DNA of 64,000 nt from Halorubrum halophilum (lineage in GTDB: Archaea > Halobacteriota > Halobacteria > Halobacteriales > Haloferacaceae): assembly GCF_000739595.1 (NCBI RefSeq), contig NZ_BBJP01000001.1:19657-83656 (forward strand). The letters run 5' to 3'. The translations under genes were made by a program, and so were the position numbers. Of this stretch, positions 1 to 7,986 are shown in pieces. Under the pieces are notes generated by a model. The model made no database searches. It worked only from the letters and a program-made list of their open reading frames with translations, and was not told where the DNA came from. Positions within the stretch are counted from its first letter, which is position 1. Every line of letters begins with the position of its first letter.

Positions 1-308
1 CTATACGTATGACTACACTTACTCAACCGATTTTACAACCAATCCGAATCACGCCTTTTCAACCATGACAAGAGTCGAGATCGCACTAATAGACAGTATT
101 TACTGGTGTCGTGACACTTAATCTGAGCCGCGGAGTACTTTGCGTGTCCAAAACATCATTATTCTTGCATATATGTGAGATTGATGATTTCTTGCTACGC
201 GCCATTTGAACCACTATCTGATCGACTGCGGCGATATCACTCGTCACTGTCGAGGTCGAATACGACTGCCGCAGATGCTGTCGCTCAACGGTTTGTTCGT
301 CGTAGAAA
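1..308. other. AT-richer non-coding stretch at window edge
   Basis: No convincing coding region is visible on either strand. Base composition is clearly more AT-rich than almost all of the rest of the window, with runs such as TTATTCTTGCATATATG near 158-174. It lies directly beyond the 3' end of the tRNA-Glu gene, the usual side on which archaeal elements integrate. It could be the edge of an integrated element or ordinary intergenic DNA; the window does not extend far enough to tell. Confidence 0.5.
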
Positions 309-383
309 TGCTCCGGCTGGGATTCGAACCCAGGTCATCACCGTGAGAGGGTGATATGATTGGCCGGACTACACCACCAGAGC
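309..383 (-). tRNA. tRNA-Glu (anticodon CTC)
   Basis: Read on the minus strand, GCTCTGG at the 5' end pairs with CCGGAGC plus discriminator A at the 3' end (one G-U pair). The anticodon arm TCACC-CTCTCAC-GGTGA gives anticodon CTC, which reads GAG. The T arm GGGTTCGAATCCC is canonical. There is no intron and no encoded CCA. An AT-rich stretch about 35-40 bases upstream (near 418-428) is a plausible TATA box. GAG is heavily used in this GC-rich genome. Confidence 0.95.
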
Positions 384-515
384 GCACGTCCGTTCGACGC
401 AATTACGGGTATGGCAGGATATTGTAAAACTGTTCCGTTTCGACCCTGCCGTGTCCCGGTTTACCGTGCCTGACCGTCTCGCTGCTGCCGGCGTAACGCA
501 TCGCTCGCGTCGACT

Positions 516-1580
516 TCACACGTCGACTGCGAAGGAGGTCGCGTCCGCAGCGGCGTCGGCGATCGCGGCAAGGAGATCGGCCACGGCGTCGAGGTCGCCG
601 GTGTCGACCACCTCGACCGGCGTGTGCATGTAGCGGTTCGGGATCGAGACGTTGAGCGACGGGACACCGCCTCGGGACGTGTAGAAGGCGTCGGCGTCGG
701 TACCGGTCCGGGAGCCCGCCGCCTGCAGCTGTACGTCGATGTCGTCGGCAGCGGCGGCGTCACGTGCGAGCTCGACGAGGACGGGGTGGTTCGCGCTGCC
801 GCGGGCGATCACGGGGCCGGCACCGAGCTCGACCGGCCCCCGGTGCTCGCTGTCGACGTCGGGGTTATCGGTGGCGTGGGTGACGTCGACGGCGACGAAC
901 GCGTCCACTGCGTCGAGGTCGACGCCGACCATCTGTGCGCCCTTGAGCCCGACCTCCTCCTGCACCGTGGAGACGGCGTAGACGGTGGCTTTGGCGTCGC
1001 GTTCGGCGGCGCGGCGGAGCCCCTCCGCGGCCGCCCAGGTGCCGGTCCGGTTGTCGATCCCGCGGGCGGCGATCCGGTCGCCGACGAGCTCTTCGACCGA
1101 GGTCGAGAAGGTGACGGGGTCGCCGATCTCGACGTGTTCCCGGGCCTCCTCGGCGTCGGCCGCGCCGATGTCGACGAACTGCTCGGCGATCTCCTCGTAC
1201 TCGTCCTCGGAGGGGTCGCGCAGGTGGATCGCGGTCTGGCCGATCACGCCCTGCACGGGCTCGTCGGCGTGGACGGTGACGTGCTGCCCCTTCGAGACGG
1301 TGCGGTCCGAGCCGCCGATTCGGGAGATCCGGAGGAAGCCGTCGTCGAGCACGTCGCGGACGATGAAGCCGATCTCGTCGGCATGGCCCGTCAGCGCAAC
1401 GGTGGGCGCGTCGTCGTCGCCCTCGTGGACGGCGACGGCGTTGCCGTAGGCGTCGATGGTGACCTCGTCGGCGAAGCCGCGGACGTAGTCGGCCCAGACC
1501 CGCTGGCTCGGCGTCTCGAAGCCGGAGGGACTGGCGGTCGCGAGCAGGTCGTCGAGAAACGCTCTCTGAGAGTCGCGCAT
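516..1580 (-). CDS. M42 family metallopeptidase (dinuclear aminopeptidase)
   Basis: 354 residues, the usual length of the M42 family (tetrahedral aminopeptidase / deblocking aminopeptidase / CelM-like), which trims N-terminal residues from peptides with two metal ions in large cytoplasmic complexes. Visible motifs are TGHADEIGF near residue 65 (first metal His), the bridging-Asp region GIDNRTG near 175, STVQEEVGLKG near 205 (catalytic and metal Glu), DVTHATD near 233, and PNRYMHTPVE near 315 (last metal His). These are all the expected ligands, so it should be active. It stands alone: tRNA-Glu lies downstream, and the divergent zincin gene starts about 100 bases from its start. Substrate preference cannot be read from sequence. 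Confidence 0.93.
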   Translation of the reverse strand: MRDSQRAFLDDLLATASPSGFETPSQRVWADYVRGFADEVTIDAYGNAVAVHEGDDDAPTVALTGHADEIGFIVRDVLDDGFLRISRIGGSDRTVSKGQHVTVHADEPVQGVIGQTAIHLRDPSEDEYEEIAEQFVDIGAADAEEAREHVEIGDPVTFSTSVEELVGDRIAARGIDNRTGTWAAAEGLRRAAERDAKATVYAVSTVQEEVGLKGAQMVGVDLDAVDAFVAVDVTHATDNPDVDSEHRGPVELGAGPVIARGSANHPVLVELARDAAAADDIDVQLQAAGSRTGTDADAFYTSRGGVPSLNVSIPNRYMHTPVEVVDTGDLDAVADLLAAIADAAADATSFAVDV

Positions 1581-1683
1581 ACGCGTGTTGGTCCGGCGGT
1601 CGGCAAGAAACCGCCGATACGGGGCGGTCTCTCTACCCCCTCACCGACACAAGGGACTTGAGGCGCGCTCCCCTCCAGTCCGT

Positions 1684-2793
1684 ATGGACATCCTCCGAAG
1701 CCTCCGGACCGTCTCCGAGGCCAGCGGGCCGGGCGTCGTCGACTGGGAGCGGGCCGCGACGGCCGCGAAGGCGGGCACCGATCCGGGGTCGCTCGCGCTC
1801 AGCGACGCGGAGCGGGCGGGGTACGCGACCGACGTGCGCGACGCGCGCACCCGACTCCGCGAGGTCGCAGGCATCGAGTTCGACGTGCCCGACGCGATCG
1901 AGGTGCAGAACCGTCACCACTGGATCGACGCCAGCGTCGACACGTTCCGGAACGTGATGGCGCCGATCGAGGCGGCCGCGACCGGGGACGAAGAGTCGGC
2001 CGGCGTGGCCGGCGGGTCGGCCGGCGGAATCGTCGACCCCGCGGGCGGGCCCGTGGACCTCCCGGCCGGCGACCTCACGCGGGGATTCGCGCGGGACCTC
2101 TCGCGGGTCGCCAACACCGGGTCGATGGCGTTCACGCTCGGATTCTTAGCGCGCAACGTGCTCGGCCAGTACGACCCGCTCCTGTTGGCCGACGAGCCCG
2201 ACGCCGACCACGGGCTCTACTTCGTCCACCCGAATATCGTCGCGGTCGCGGCGTCGCTCGACGTTGACTTCCCGCGGTTCAGGCGCTGGATCGCGTTCCA
2301 CGAGGTGACGCATGCGGCGGAGTTCGGCGCGGCGCCGTGGCTCCCCGAGTACCTCGAATCGCGGGTCGAGCGCGGGATCGAGGGATTCACCGGCGGCGGG
2401 GGATCGGCCGGTAGCGACGGACTGACCGCCGGCAATCTGCCGGTCGACGCTCTGGACACCGAGCCGTTCGCGGAGCTGCAGGCGGCGATGACGGCGGTCG
2501 AGGGGTACGCCGAGGTGCTGATGGACCGCGCGTTCGACGGCGAGTACGCCGACCTCCGCCGGAAGCTCGACGAGCGCCGTGGCGGCGGCGGTCCGATTCA
2601 GCGGCTCGCGCGCCGGCTGCTCGGGCTGGGACTGAAGCGTCGGCAGTACGAGCAGGGCGCCGCCTTCTTCCGCGAGGTCGTCGACGCCCGCGGAATCGAG
2701 GCGGCTGGCGTCGTCTGGGAGCGCCCGGAGAACCTTCCGACGAGCGCCGAACTCGACGATCCCGCGGCGTGGCTGGTGCGGGTCGACCCCTGA
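1684..2793 (+). CDS. DUF2342-type zinc-dependent metalloprotease family protein
   Basis: 369 residues from the ATG at 1684; the frame is open further upstream but that part is low-complexity. The central segment HHWIDASVDTFRNVMAPIE, the repeated VANTGSMAFTLGFLARNVLG pattern and the HExxH motif in FHEVTHAAEFG (near residue 202) match the DUF2342/zincin_2 family. Members are often labelled coenzyme F420 biosynthesis-associated, by genome association rather than biochemistry. Many relatives have a degenerate HExxH; here both His and the Glu are present, so metal binding is plausible. A Gly-rich insertion after the active-site region is a local oddity. No operon partner is visible. Physiological role unknown. 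Confidence 0.8.
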   Translation: MDILRSLRTVSEASGPGVVDWERAATAAKAGTDPGSLALSDAERAGYATDVRDARTRLREVAGIEFDVPDAIEVQNRHHWIDASVDTFRNVMAPIEAAATGDEESAGVAGGSAGGIVDPAGGPVDLPAGDLTRGFARDLSRVANTGSMAFTLGFLARNVLGQYDPLLLADEPDADHGLYFVHPNIVAVAASLDVDFPRFRRWIAFHEVTHAAEFGAAPWLPEYLESRVERGIEGFTGGGGSAGSDGLTAGNLPVDALDTEPFAELQAAMTAVEGYAEVLMDRAFDGEYADLRRKLDERRGGGGPIQRLARRLLGLGLKRRQYEQGAAFFREVVDARGIEAAGVVWERPENLPTSAELDDPAAWLVRVDP

Positions 2794-2855
2794 GGAGGCG
2801 GACGAGCGAGCGACTCTCGGTGTGTGGACCAGTCACCCCTCGATAGCGACGGTTA

Positions 2856-3124
2856 CTTATAAATGAACGAGGCGATGGCGTGCGCCTGCGAGCGGGCCGT
2901 AGGCCCGCGAGCAGACCGCGCGAGGGAGTCGGCGCGGCGCTTTTAAGCGCCGCGCCGACGAGGCTGGGGAGGCGCGAGGTGCGGTTGCGGTGCGGGTGGG
3001 ACTCAAAGGGGCAGCCGTGAGGGCGGCGCAGGCGATGTAAGCACTACAGGGAGCGAGCAACGCGAGCGACCGAAGCGCACAGCGAGCGTGCGCCGCCCTC
3101 ACGGCTGGGGCTTTGGAGGTGTTC
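2856..3124 (+). ncRNA. Dispersed structured element, copy A
   Basis: Begins with a TATA-like box (CTTATAAAT, 2856-2864). About 22 bases later comes hairpin A (CTGC-GA-GCGGGCC / GGCCCGC-GA-GCAG, 2886-2912), containing a tandem GA/GA mismatch. Hairpin B is a 12-bp stem including GGCGCGGCGC (2931-2940) and GCGCCGCGCC (2947-2956). Then come a conserved GCTGGGG, the invariant linker GGGACTCAAAGGGGCAG, and hairpin C, an 18-bp perfect stem (3013-3030 with 3089-3106) closing a 58-base loop that carries GATGTAAGCACTACAG. It ends in CTGGGGCTTTGGAGGTGTTC. Three other intact or nearly intact copies in the window keep all these parts with different but complementary stem sequences. No conserved protein is encoded. 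Interpreted as a non-coding RNA gene or hairpin-based mobile element. Confidence 0.72.
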
Positions 3125-3300
3125 TCCGAGCAGTGTTCGATCGCTTATAAACAACCGGCTGGGGCTTCGGAAGTATTCACCACCGAGTCACCGATCACAT
3201 ATCGCTGAGCGGCTGGAGCTTTGACGGTGATTTTTTCTCTCGACCCGCAATCTGCTACTTATAAACGATCGACTGGAACTCCACCGCAGTTCGACTACAC
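3102..3300 (+). repeat. Degenerate tandem 54-60 bp units downstream of element A
   Basis: The 3' end of copy A (CGGCTGGGGCTTTGG at 3102) recurs at 3156 (CGGCTGGGGCTTCGG), 3210 (CGGCTGGAGCTTTGA) and 3270 (CGACTGGAACTCC), spacings of 54, 54 and 60 bases. Most units are preceded by a TTATAAAC-like sequence about 8-12 bases upstream. Conservation decays with distance from the element. Similar single decayed units follow the copies at 58 kb and 23.7 kb. Confidence 0.7.
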
Positions 3301-3308
3301 CACCGATC

Positions 3309-3803
3309 TTACGTCAGTCGCTTATCGCGGAACGCCCGAATAACGTCTTGACGGGCGATGATACCGACGATCCGACCTGCATCGTCGACGACCGGGACGC
3401 GGTTGATGTTCGGATCATCGCCGGTGAGCAGATCGAGCACCTCGTTCATATCTGTCTCGGGCGTCACTGTCGCCACGTCGGTGCTCATCACCTCCGAGAT
3501 CGGGCGGTCGGCGTTCCGCACCATGTCGACGCCCAGATCGAGGTCGGCCCACGGCGCCTTCACCTGATAGGTGAGCGTGTCGACGAACGGCGGGAGCCCG
3601 ATCGGGATCCACAGCGTCTCGTCGTCCGGCTCGAACAGATCGACGAGGTCAGACTCGGTGACGACGCCGACCAGCCGGTCCTCGTCGTCGACGACGGGGA
3701 AGCCGCTGAAGTCGTACCGAGCGAACTTCTTGAACACGTCGGCCACGTCGTCGTCCGGGGCGACCGTCTTCACGTCGGGTTCCATCAGGTCACGCGCTTG
3801 CAT
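3309..3803 (-). CDS. Tandem CBS-domain protein
   Basis: 164 residues from the ATG at 3803, chosen because MQARDLMEPDVKTV opens a standard CBS domain; the in-frame sequence upstream is Gly/Pro/Arg-rich and unlike the family. Two CBS modules are visible, residues 1-60 and about 95-164, each with the ending pattern VVDDxxRxVGxxxxxD. CBS pairs (Bateman modules) bind adenosine ligands such as AMP, ATP or SAM and tune partner proteins. This protein has no catalytic domain, so it must act through an unknown partner. The unusual linker ETLWIPIGLPPFVDTLTYQV between the modules is a feature of this subgroup. The gene end abuts the tandem repeats at 3102-3300. Confidence 0.88.
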   Translation of the reverse strand: MQARDLMEPDVKTVAPDDDVADVFKKFARYDFSGFPVVDDEDRLVGVVTESDLVDLFEPDDETLWIPIGLPPFVDTLTYQVKAPWADLDLGVDMVRNADRPISEVMSTDVATVTPETDMNEVLDLLTGDDPNINRVPVVDDAGRIVGIIARQDVIRAFRDKRLT

Positions 3804-3965
3804 ACGGTCGCCGTCGCGGCCGGGACCCGTAGGCGTTTCGACCGGCGCCGTGTTCGGATTGGAGATGGGTCTGAACGTAGCTCCTGTTAACAACCAGACT
3901 CGGATCAATAGTGGGAGTGGAACTGTTCTCTTCCAGATGGGGTGTGACTCCCGAACCAGAGCCGG

Positions 3966-4739
3966 TTAGAGCTCCGGCGTCTGTGACGCGTCAACCGGGG
4001 TTGCTGTCGATCGGTTCGGAGCGTCTCGCCCGTCTCGCAACTGGAGGTACGCCGACGCGATGATCGCGTAGTACGGCAGGAAGAACACCGTTGTGAGAAC
4101 GACCGTCACAACGTCGGAGACGACCGCCATACCGGCGAGATCCAACAGGGATCCGACGCCGCCGAGGAGCCCGCCGAACAGCGCGGAGACGACGACGAGG
4201 AGACCGAGTTTGAGCCGGGACCCGCGAGCCAGCCCCCAGCTCCGCTTGAGGCTACCGATGAGACCACGATCCTCAACGGCGACCGCGAAGATGAAGAACA
4301 GGAACGACGCCGCGAGGAACAGCCCCGGGAATAACAGGAGGATGGTCCCGATCATAATCGAGAAGCTCACGATCACTCCGCCGACGAGTGCGATAGCTGT
4401 TGCACGCCCAAGTCGTCGCGTCGACGTTGCGGGGAACGTCGATACGTCACTGAGCGGCTGAGCGAACGTTCGCGAGAGAACGACAAAGAACGTCGAGCTC
4501 AAAACCGTGAGCGCGATGAACAGCGCGATTCCAACACTTCCGGGAATGGGAAGCGCAAGTCCGACATTCTGCTCGAACTGCTCGGCCGCCGCTGGCGGGA
4601 GAAACCCCAACACGGCGCTGTTGACGCTTGTTTGAACCCCGAGCTGGATGATAAGGAACCCCAAAAACAGGATCCCGCCAGTTCGACTGACTGTCCGTCG
4701 AATGCCGTCGCTAACCGCCTGGGTAAGTTGGAGGGCCAT
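3966..4739 (-). CDS. Multi-pass membrane protein, DUF7847-like
   Basis: 257 residues with about six hydrophobic segments (roughly residues 20-45, 65-90, 110-140, 140-152, 172-200, 210-232) and a short polar C-terminus. The pattern, with the conserved SLKRSWGLARGSRLKLG between helices, resembles haloarchaeal membrane proteins related to the membrane domain of glycerophosphoryl diester phosphodiesterases. No catalytic motif is present and no substrate can be assigned. It is followed on the minus strand by the CBS gene 160 bases away. Codon use is slightly less GC-extreme than its neighbours. Function unknown. Confidence 0.75.
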   Translation of the reverse strand: MALQLTQAVSDGIRRTVSRTGGILFLGFLIIQLGVQTSVNSAVLGFLPPAAAEQFEQNVGLALPIPGSVGIALFIALTVLSSTFFVVLSRTFAQPLSDVSTFPATSTRRLGRATAIALVGGVIVSFSIMIGTILLLFPGLFLAASFLFFIFAVAVEDRGLIGSLKRSWGLARGSRLKLGLLVVVSALFGGLLGGVGSLLDLAGMAVVSDVVTVVLTTVFFLPYYAIIASAYLQLRDGRDAPNRSTATPVDASQTPEL

Positions 4740-4784
4740 TCCGATCGTGGCGTCTCTAGCAATGTTAATAAAATAACCGGAATA

Positions 4785-4825
4785 GACGAACGAGTCTGTT
4801 TCGACCCCAGTTCTGCTCGTTCGTC
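4785..4825. other. Perfect 10-bp inverted repeat
   Basis: GACGAACGAG at 4785-4794 is complementary to CTCGTTCGTC at 4816-4825, with a 21-base loop. It sits between the membrane protein start (4739, minus strand) and the 3' end of the intron-containing tRNA-Met (4891, minus strand). It could be a regulatory palindrome of the membrane protein gene or a hairpin in the tRNA 3' trailer. No conserved family recognised. Confidence 0.45.
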
Positions 4826-4890
4826 CTGTTGAGACTTCCGATATCTCCCACTAGAGAGATTTTGACGTATCACGTCAACAGTATAGTAGA

Positions 4891-5044
4891 TGGCCGGGGT
4901 GGGCTCCGAACCCACGATCTCCGCATGTCCCAGGTCCGAGGCTCGGCGGAGCCACGGGAAGGACGCGGACGCTTCCAAGGCGTCACCGCACCGAATCTCT
5001 GAACCCTATGAGTGCGGCGCTATGTCCAGCTAAGCCACCCGGCC
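4891..5044 (-). tRNA. Elongator tRNA-Met (CAT) with an 80-base intron
   Basis: On the minus strand the 5' acceptor GGCCGGG pairs perfectly with CCCGGCC, followed by discriminator A. The anticodon CAT lies at 5008-5010 inside stem CCGCA/TGCGG. The sequence is interrupted between positions 37 and 38 by an intron at about 4927-5006, leaving a 74-base mature tRNA with loop CTCATAA. An intron at 37/38 of elongator tRNA-Met is known in Haloferax volcanii, where the EndA splicing endonuclease cuts a bulge-helix-bulge. The TTAAAG near 5072-5077 is a plausible TATA box. tmcA, whose product acetylates C34 of elongator tRNA-Met in bacteria, is at 55.6 kb. Confidence 0.93.
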
Positions 5045-5235
5045 TCACTGTTCCGTACCGCGATGAAACCCTTTAACCTTCCCATCCGTCGGAAGGTTGC
5101 GAACCCGTGACAGAGTCGGCGGGGTCGACGGCGGGACCGACCGCGAGATCGGTGACGACGACCGTTTCCACCGCTTTCGCGAGGCGCCGACGCGGACCCC
5201 GCGGATTTATGGCCGACGGGGCGGATCTCCGGGAT

Positions 5236-6618
5236 ATGAGCCTTCCCGAACTGCTCGCGGGGACCGTCGGCGACGAGGAGGTCGTGGCCGAGGTCCCGCT
5301 CGGGGGAGCCGACCAACTCGCGGTCACGCCGACGCGGACGCTCGTCTACCGCGGCGACGGCCTGCTGTCGGACGAGTCGGTCGCGGAGTACTCCCACGAC
5401 GTCGAGCGTATCGCGGTTTCGACGGGTCGCCGCAAGGCGAAACTCACCCTCGGCTACGGCCTCGACGGCGACGAGACGATCTCGGTGCCGGCCAAGCGCG
5501 CCGACGACGTCCTCCACCCGATCCTCGCGGGCGTCCTCTCCGCGAGGGGGGTCACCGGCCCCGGCGAGTCGGTCGTCCGCACCTTCCGCTTCTCCGAACT
5601 CACGCTCGTCGTCACCAGCGAGCGCCTCGTCAAACACGTCGGCTCCGCCGTCTGGGACGAGGAGTTCGAGGAGTTCGCCTACGCCGACCTCACCGACCTC
5701 GACTTCGAAGAGGGGACCGTCGCGACCGCGGTCGTGTTGACCCACGACGGCCGCTCCGAGCGGTTCAAAGCGCCCAACGAGTCCGCCCGTGCGGTCCGTG
5801 AGACGCTCGTCGACGCCGTCTGCGCGTACCACGGCGTCGACAGCGTCGAGGAGTTCCGCGTGACCGTCGCCGACGACGGAGACGACGCAACCGCCGACGC
5901 CACGGGAGACTCCGGCGGCACGACCGACTTCGGCGAGGGGCCCGACCCGCTGTCGGCCTCGCCGGTCGCCGACGCGGAGGAGGAAGCGGGAGTCGAAGCG
6001 CAGACCGGAACAGAGACGACGCCGAAATCGGGGGCTGTGGGTGATCGCGACCTCGACACGGGAACGAGGTCCGGAACGGACTCGACGTCCGGGGGCGAGT
6101 CGGTCGCCGGCAAAGAGCCGGCGCGCGGCGGGGATCCGACGCGTGCCGGAGAAGCGTCCTCGTCACTCGCGGAGGACTCCGCCGATGTCGCGGACGCGGA
6201 GTCCGTCGAAGGGCCGGTCAGCGGTCACGGGACCGACGCAGACTCGCTTACCGACGACCCGCTCGGCGACGATCCGATCGCTGACGACCCGGTCGCGGAC
6301 GCGGAGACTGATCCGATCGCCGGCGCGGACCCGACGGCCCGCTCCGAGACCGACTTCGCGAGCGATGCCGCGGGAGAGGCGACCGCAGAAGAGATCGCGG
6401 CGACCGAGACGACCGATCCGACTGACCCCGCCGGCGCCGAGGCGACCGACGCGGACGCCTTCGACGGCTCGCCGTTCGAGAGCGCCGGCGTCGAGGGTGA
6501 GGACCTCGCGACGGAAGTCGCGGAGCTCCGTCACACCGTCGAACAGCAGTCCGAGCGTCTCGACAGGCAGTCCTCGCTCATCGAACAGCTGATCGAGGAG
6601 CTCCGTCGCGGTCGATGA
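5236..6618 (+). CDS. DUF7115-like haloarchaeal protein with acidic tail
   Basis: 460 residues from the ATG at 5236; the frame extends upstream to a GTG at 5107 and an ATG at 5209, but MSLPELLAGTV is how I expect this haloarchaeal family to start. Residues 1-215 form a folded domain with two PH/GRAM-like halves (TPTRTLVYRGDGLLSDESV near 29, and RFSELTLVVTSERLVKHVG near 115). Residues 215-420 are a low-complexity Asp/Glu/Thr/Ala region, likely disordered. The last 40 residues form a predicted coiled coil (TEVAELRHTVEQQSERLDRQ). No enzyme motif is visible. It precedes the MscS channel gene on the same strand, separated by a TATA-like box, so co-transcription is unclear. Confidence 0.7.
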   Translation: MSLPELLAGTVGDEEVVAEVPLGGADQLAVTPTRTLVYRGDGLLSDESVAEYSHDVERIAVSTGRRKAKLTLGYGLDGDETISVPAKRADDVLHPILAGVLSARGVTGPGESVVRTFRFSELTLVVTSERLVKHVGSAVWDEEFEEFAYADLTDLDFEEGTVATAVVLTHDGRSERFKAPNESARAVRETLVDAVCAYHGVDSVEEFRVTVADDGDDATADATGDSGGTTDFGEGPDPLSASPVADAEEEAGVEAQTGTETTPKSGAVGDRDLDTGTRSGTDSTSGGESVAGKEPARGGDPTRAGEASSSLAEDSADVADAESVEGPVSGHGTDADSLTDDPLGDDPIADDPVADAETDPIAGADPTARSETDFASDAAGEATAEEIAATETTDPTDPAGAEATDADAFDGSPFESAGVEGEDLATEVAELRHTVEQQSERLDRQSSLIEQLIEELRRGR

Positions 6619-6738
6619 CCCCGGATCGGAGGCTCCGACCCGCCGAATCCGGGGTCGGTGAAGCCGGATCTCCGGCCCGTTCTCTCGGGCGATAGCCGCA
6701 GGGGACCATTTTTAAATGCGAAGGAGAACCGTCGGACA

Positions 6739-7986
6739 GTGACCGCACAACTGGGAACGCGACTCGACGCACTGTTGGGGAGCGTCGCGACCACGGAGGC
6801 CCGCGTCGCGGTGACCGCCGGGATCCTGATCGCAACGCTCGCCGTCGGTTGGCTGCTCCTCCCTCGGGTCGTCCGAGCCGCGGAGCGCGTCGCGACGCGC
6901 TGGCTGGAACGGTTCCTCGACGGGCGGGGGGAACACTCGATAGAGACGATGCGGGAGGCCGTGCCGACCTCGTTCGCGTTGCGGTTCCTCGTCGGGGTCC
7001 TCCAGCTCGCGCTGTTCGCGCTCGCGGCCGTCGCGATCTTGGCGCTGTGGGGACAGTTCGCGATCGTGGTGGCGGTGCTTCCGGTCGCGGGGAACGCGCT
7101 CTCGATCGGCGCGCAGGCGTTCCTCTCCCTGCTACTCCTCGGTGCCGCCTACGTCGCGAGCGACGTGTTAGAGGAGTACGTCGAGGACCTCTCGGCCGAC
7201 AGCGACCGCATCACCGCCCACCAAGAGCAGCTTCTCAGCCGGATCATGCAGGTGGGCGTGCTGGTGATCGCGGGGATAACCGTTCTCGGGATCTGGGGCG
7301 TGAACCTCGGTGGACTGCTCGTCGGGGCGGGCTTTTTAGGGATCGTGCTCGGGATGGCGGCCCGCCAGACGCTCGGATCGCTTATCGCCGGCTTCGTGCT
7401 GATGTTCGCGCGCCCGTTCGAGATCGGCGACTGGGTGGAGATCGGCGACGAGGAGGGGTTCGTCACCGACATCACCATCATGAACACCCACATGCGGAAC
7501 TTCGACGGCGAGTACGTCGTCGTCCCGAACGACCTGGTCACCAACCAGGCGATCACGAATCGGAGCCGCGAGGGCCGGCTCCGGATCCACATGGAGGTCG
7601 GGATCGGCTACGACGACGACCCCGACGAGGCCAGCGAGATCGCCGAGGAGGTCCTGGCCGAGATCGACACCATCGCCAACAACCCGAAACCGTACGTTAT
7701 CCCCTCCGGCTTCGGCGACTCCGCGATCTTACTCGACCTCCGCTTCTGGATCGAACCGCCGACCCCGCAGGCCCGGTGGCGCTCGAAGGCGACCGCCGTC
7801 GAGATGATACAGGACCGCTTCGCGGACGCCGGGATCTCCATCCCGTACCCGCAGCGGACCGTCTCGTACCCGCCGGAGACGGCGGAAGCGGCCGAGACCG
7901 TCGAGCGCGTCGAGCGCCTCGACGCCGACGGCGACGAGCGCGGGGGCCGCGGAAGCGACGGACGGGCGAGCGACCGCCCTACCTGA
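6739..7986 (+). CDS. MscS-family mechanosensitive ion channel
   Basis: 415 residues. The GTG at 6739 is favoured because a GGAG Shine-Dalgarno lies about 12 bases upstream and a TATA-like TTTTTAAAT lies near 6710-6718. Four or so membrane segments occur in residues 15-215. The pore-lining helix GLLVGAGFLGIVLGMAARQT (near 195) leads into the beta domain with FARPFEIGDWVEIGDEEGFV and the NDLVTNQAITNRSR stretch, all hallmarks of MscS channels that open under membrane tension and release solutes on hypo-osmotic shock. The C-terminal 40 residues are acidic and charged. The stop codon overlaps the convergent beta-helix gene by a few bases. Confidence 0.93.
   Translation: MTAQLGTRLDALLGSVATTEARVAVTAGILIATLAVGWLLLPRVVRAAERVATRWLERFLDGRGEHSIETMREAVPTSFALRFLVGVLQLALFALAAVAILALWGQFAIVVAVLPVAGNALSIGAQAFLSLLLLGAAYVASDVLEEYVEDLSADSDRITAHQEQLLSRIMQVGVLVIAGITVLGIWGVNLGGLLVGAGFLGIVLGMAARQTLGSLIAGFVLMFARPFEIGDWVEIGDEEGFVTDITIMNTHMRNFDGEYVVVPNDLVTNQAITNRSREGRLRIHMEVGIGYDDDPDEASEIAEEVLAEIDTIANNPKPYVIPSGFGDSAILLDLRFWIEPPTPQARWRSKATAVEMIQDRFADAGISIPYPQRTVSYPPETAEAAETVERVERLDADGDERGGRGSDGRASDRPT

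Noticed and set aside
2857..3102. Possible small protein frames across the dispersed element
   Set aside because: The frames are not conserved between copies, while the RNA-level stem pairing and linker are. Loop and linker conservation ignores codon phase.
5107..5235. Upstream GTG extension of the DUF7115-like gene
   Set aside because: The extra 43 residues are Ser/Thr/Arg-rich and unlike the family, and they overlap the likely tRNA-Met promoter region.
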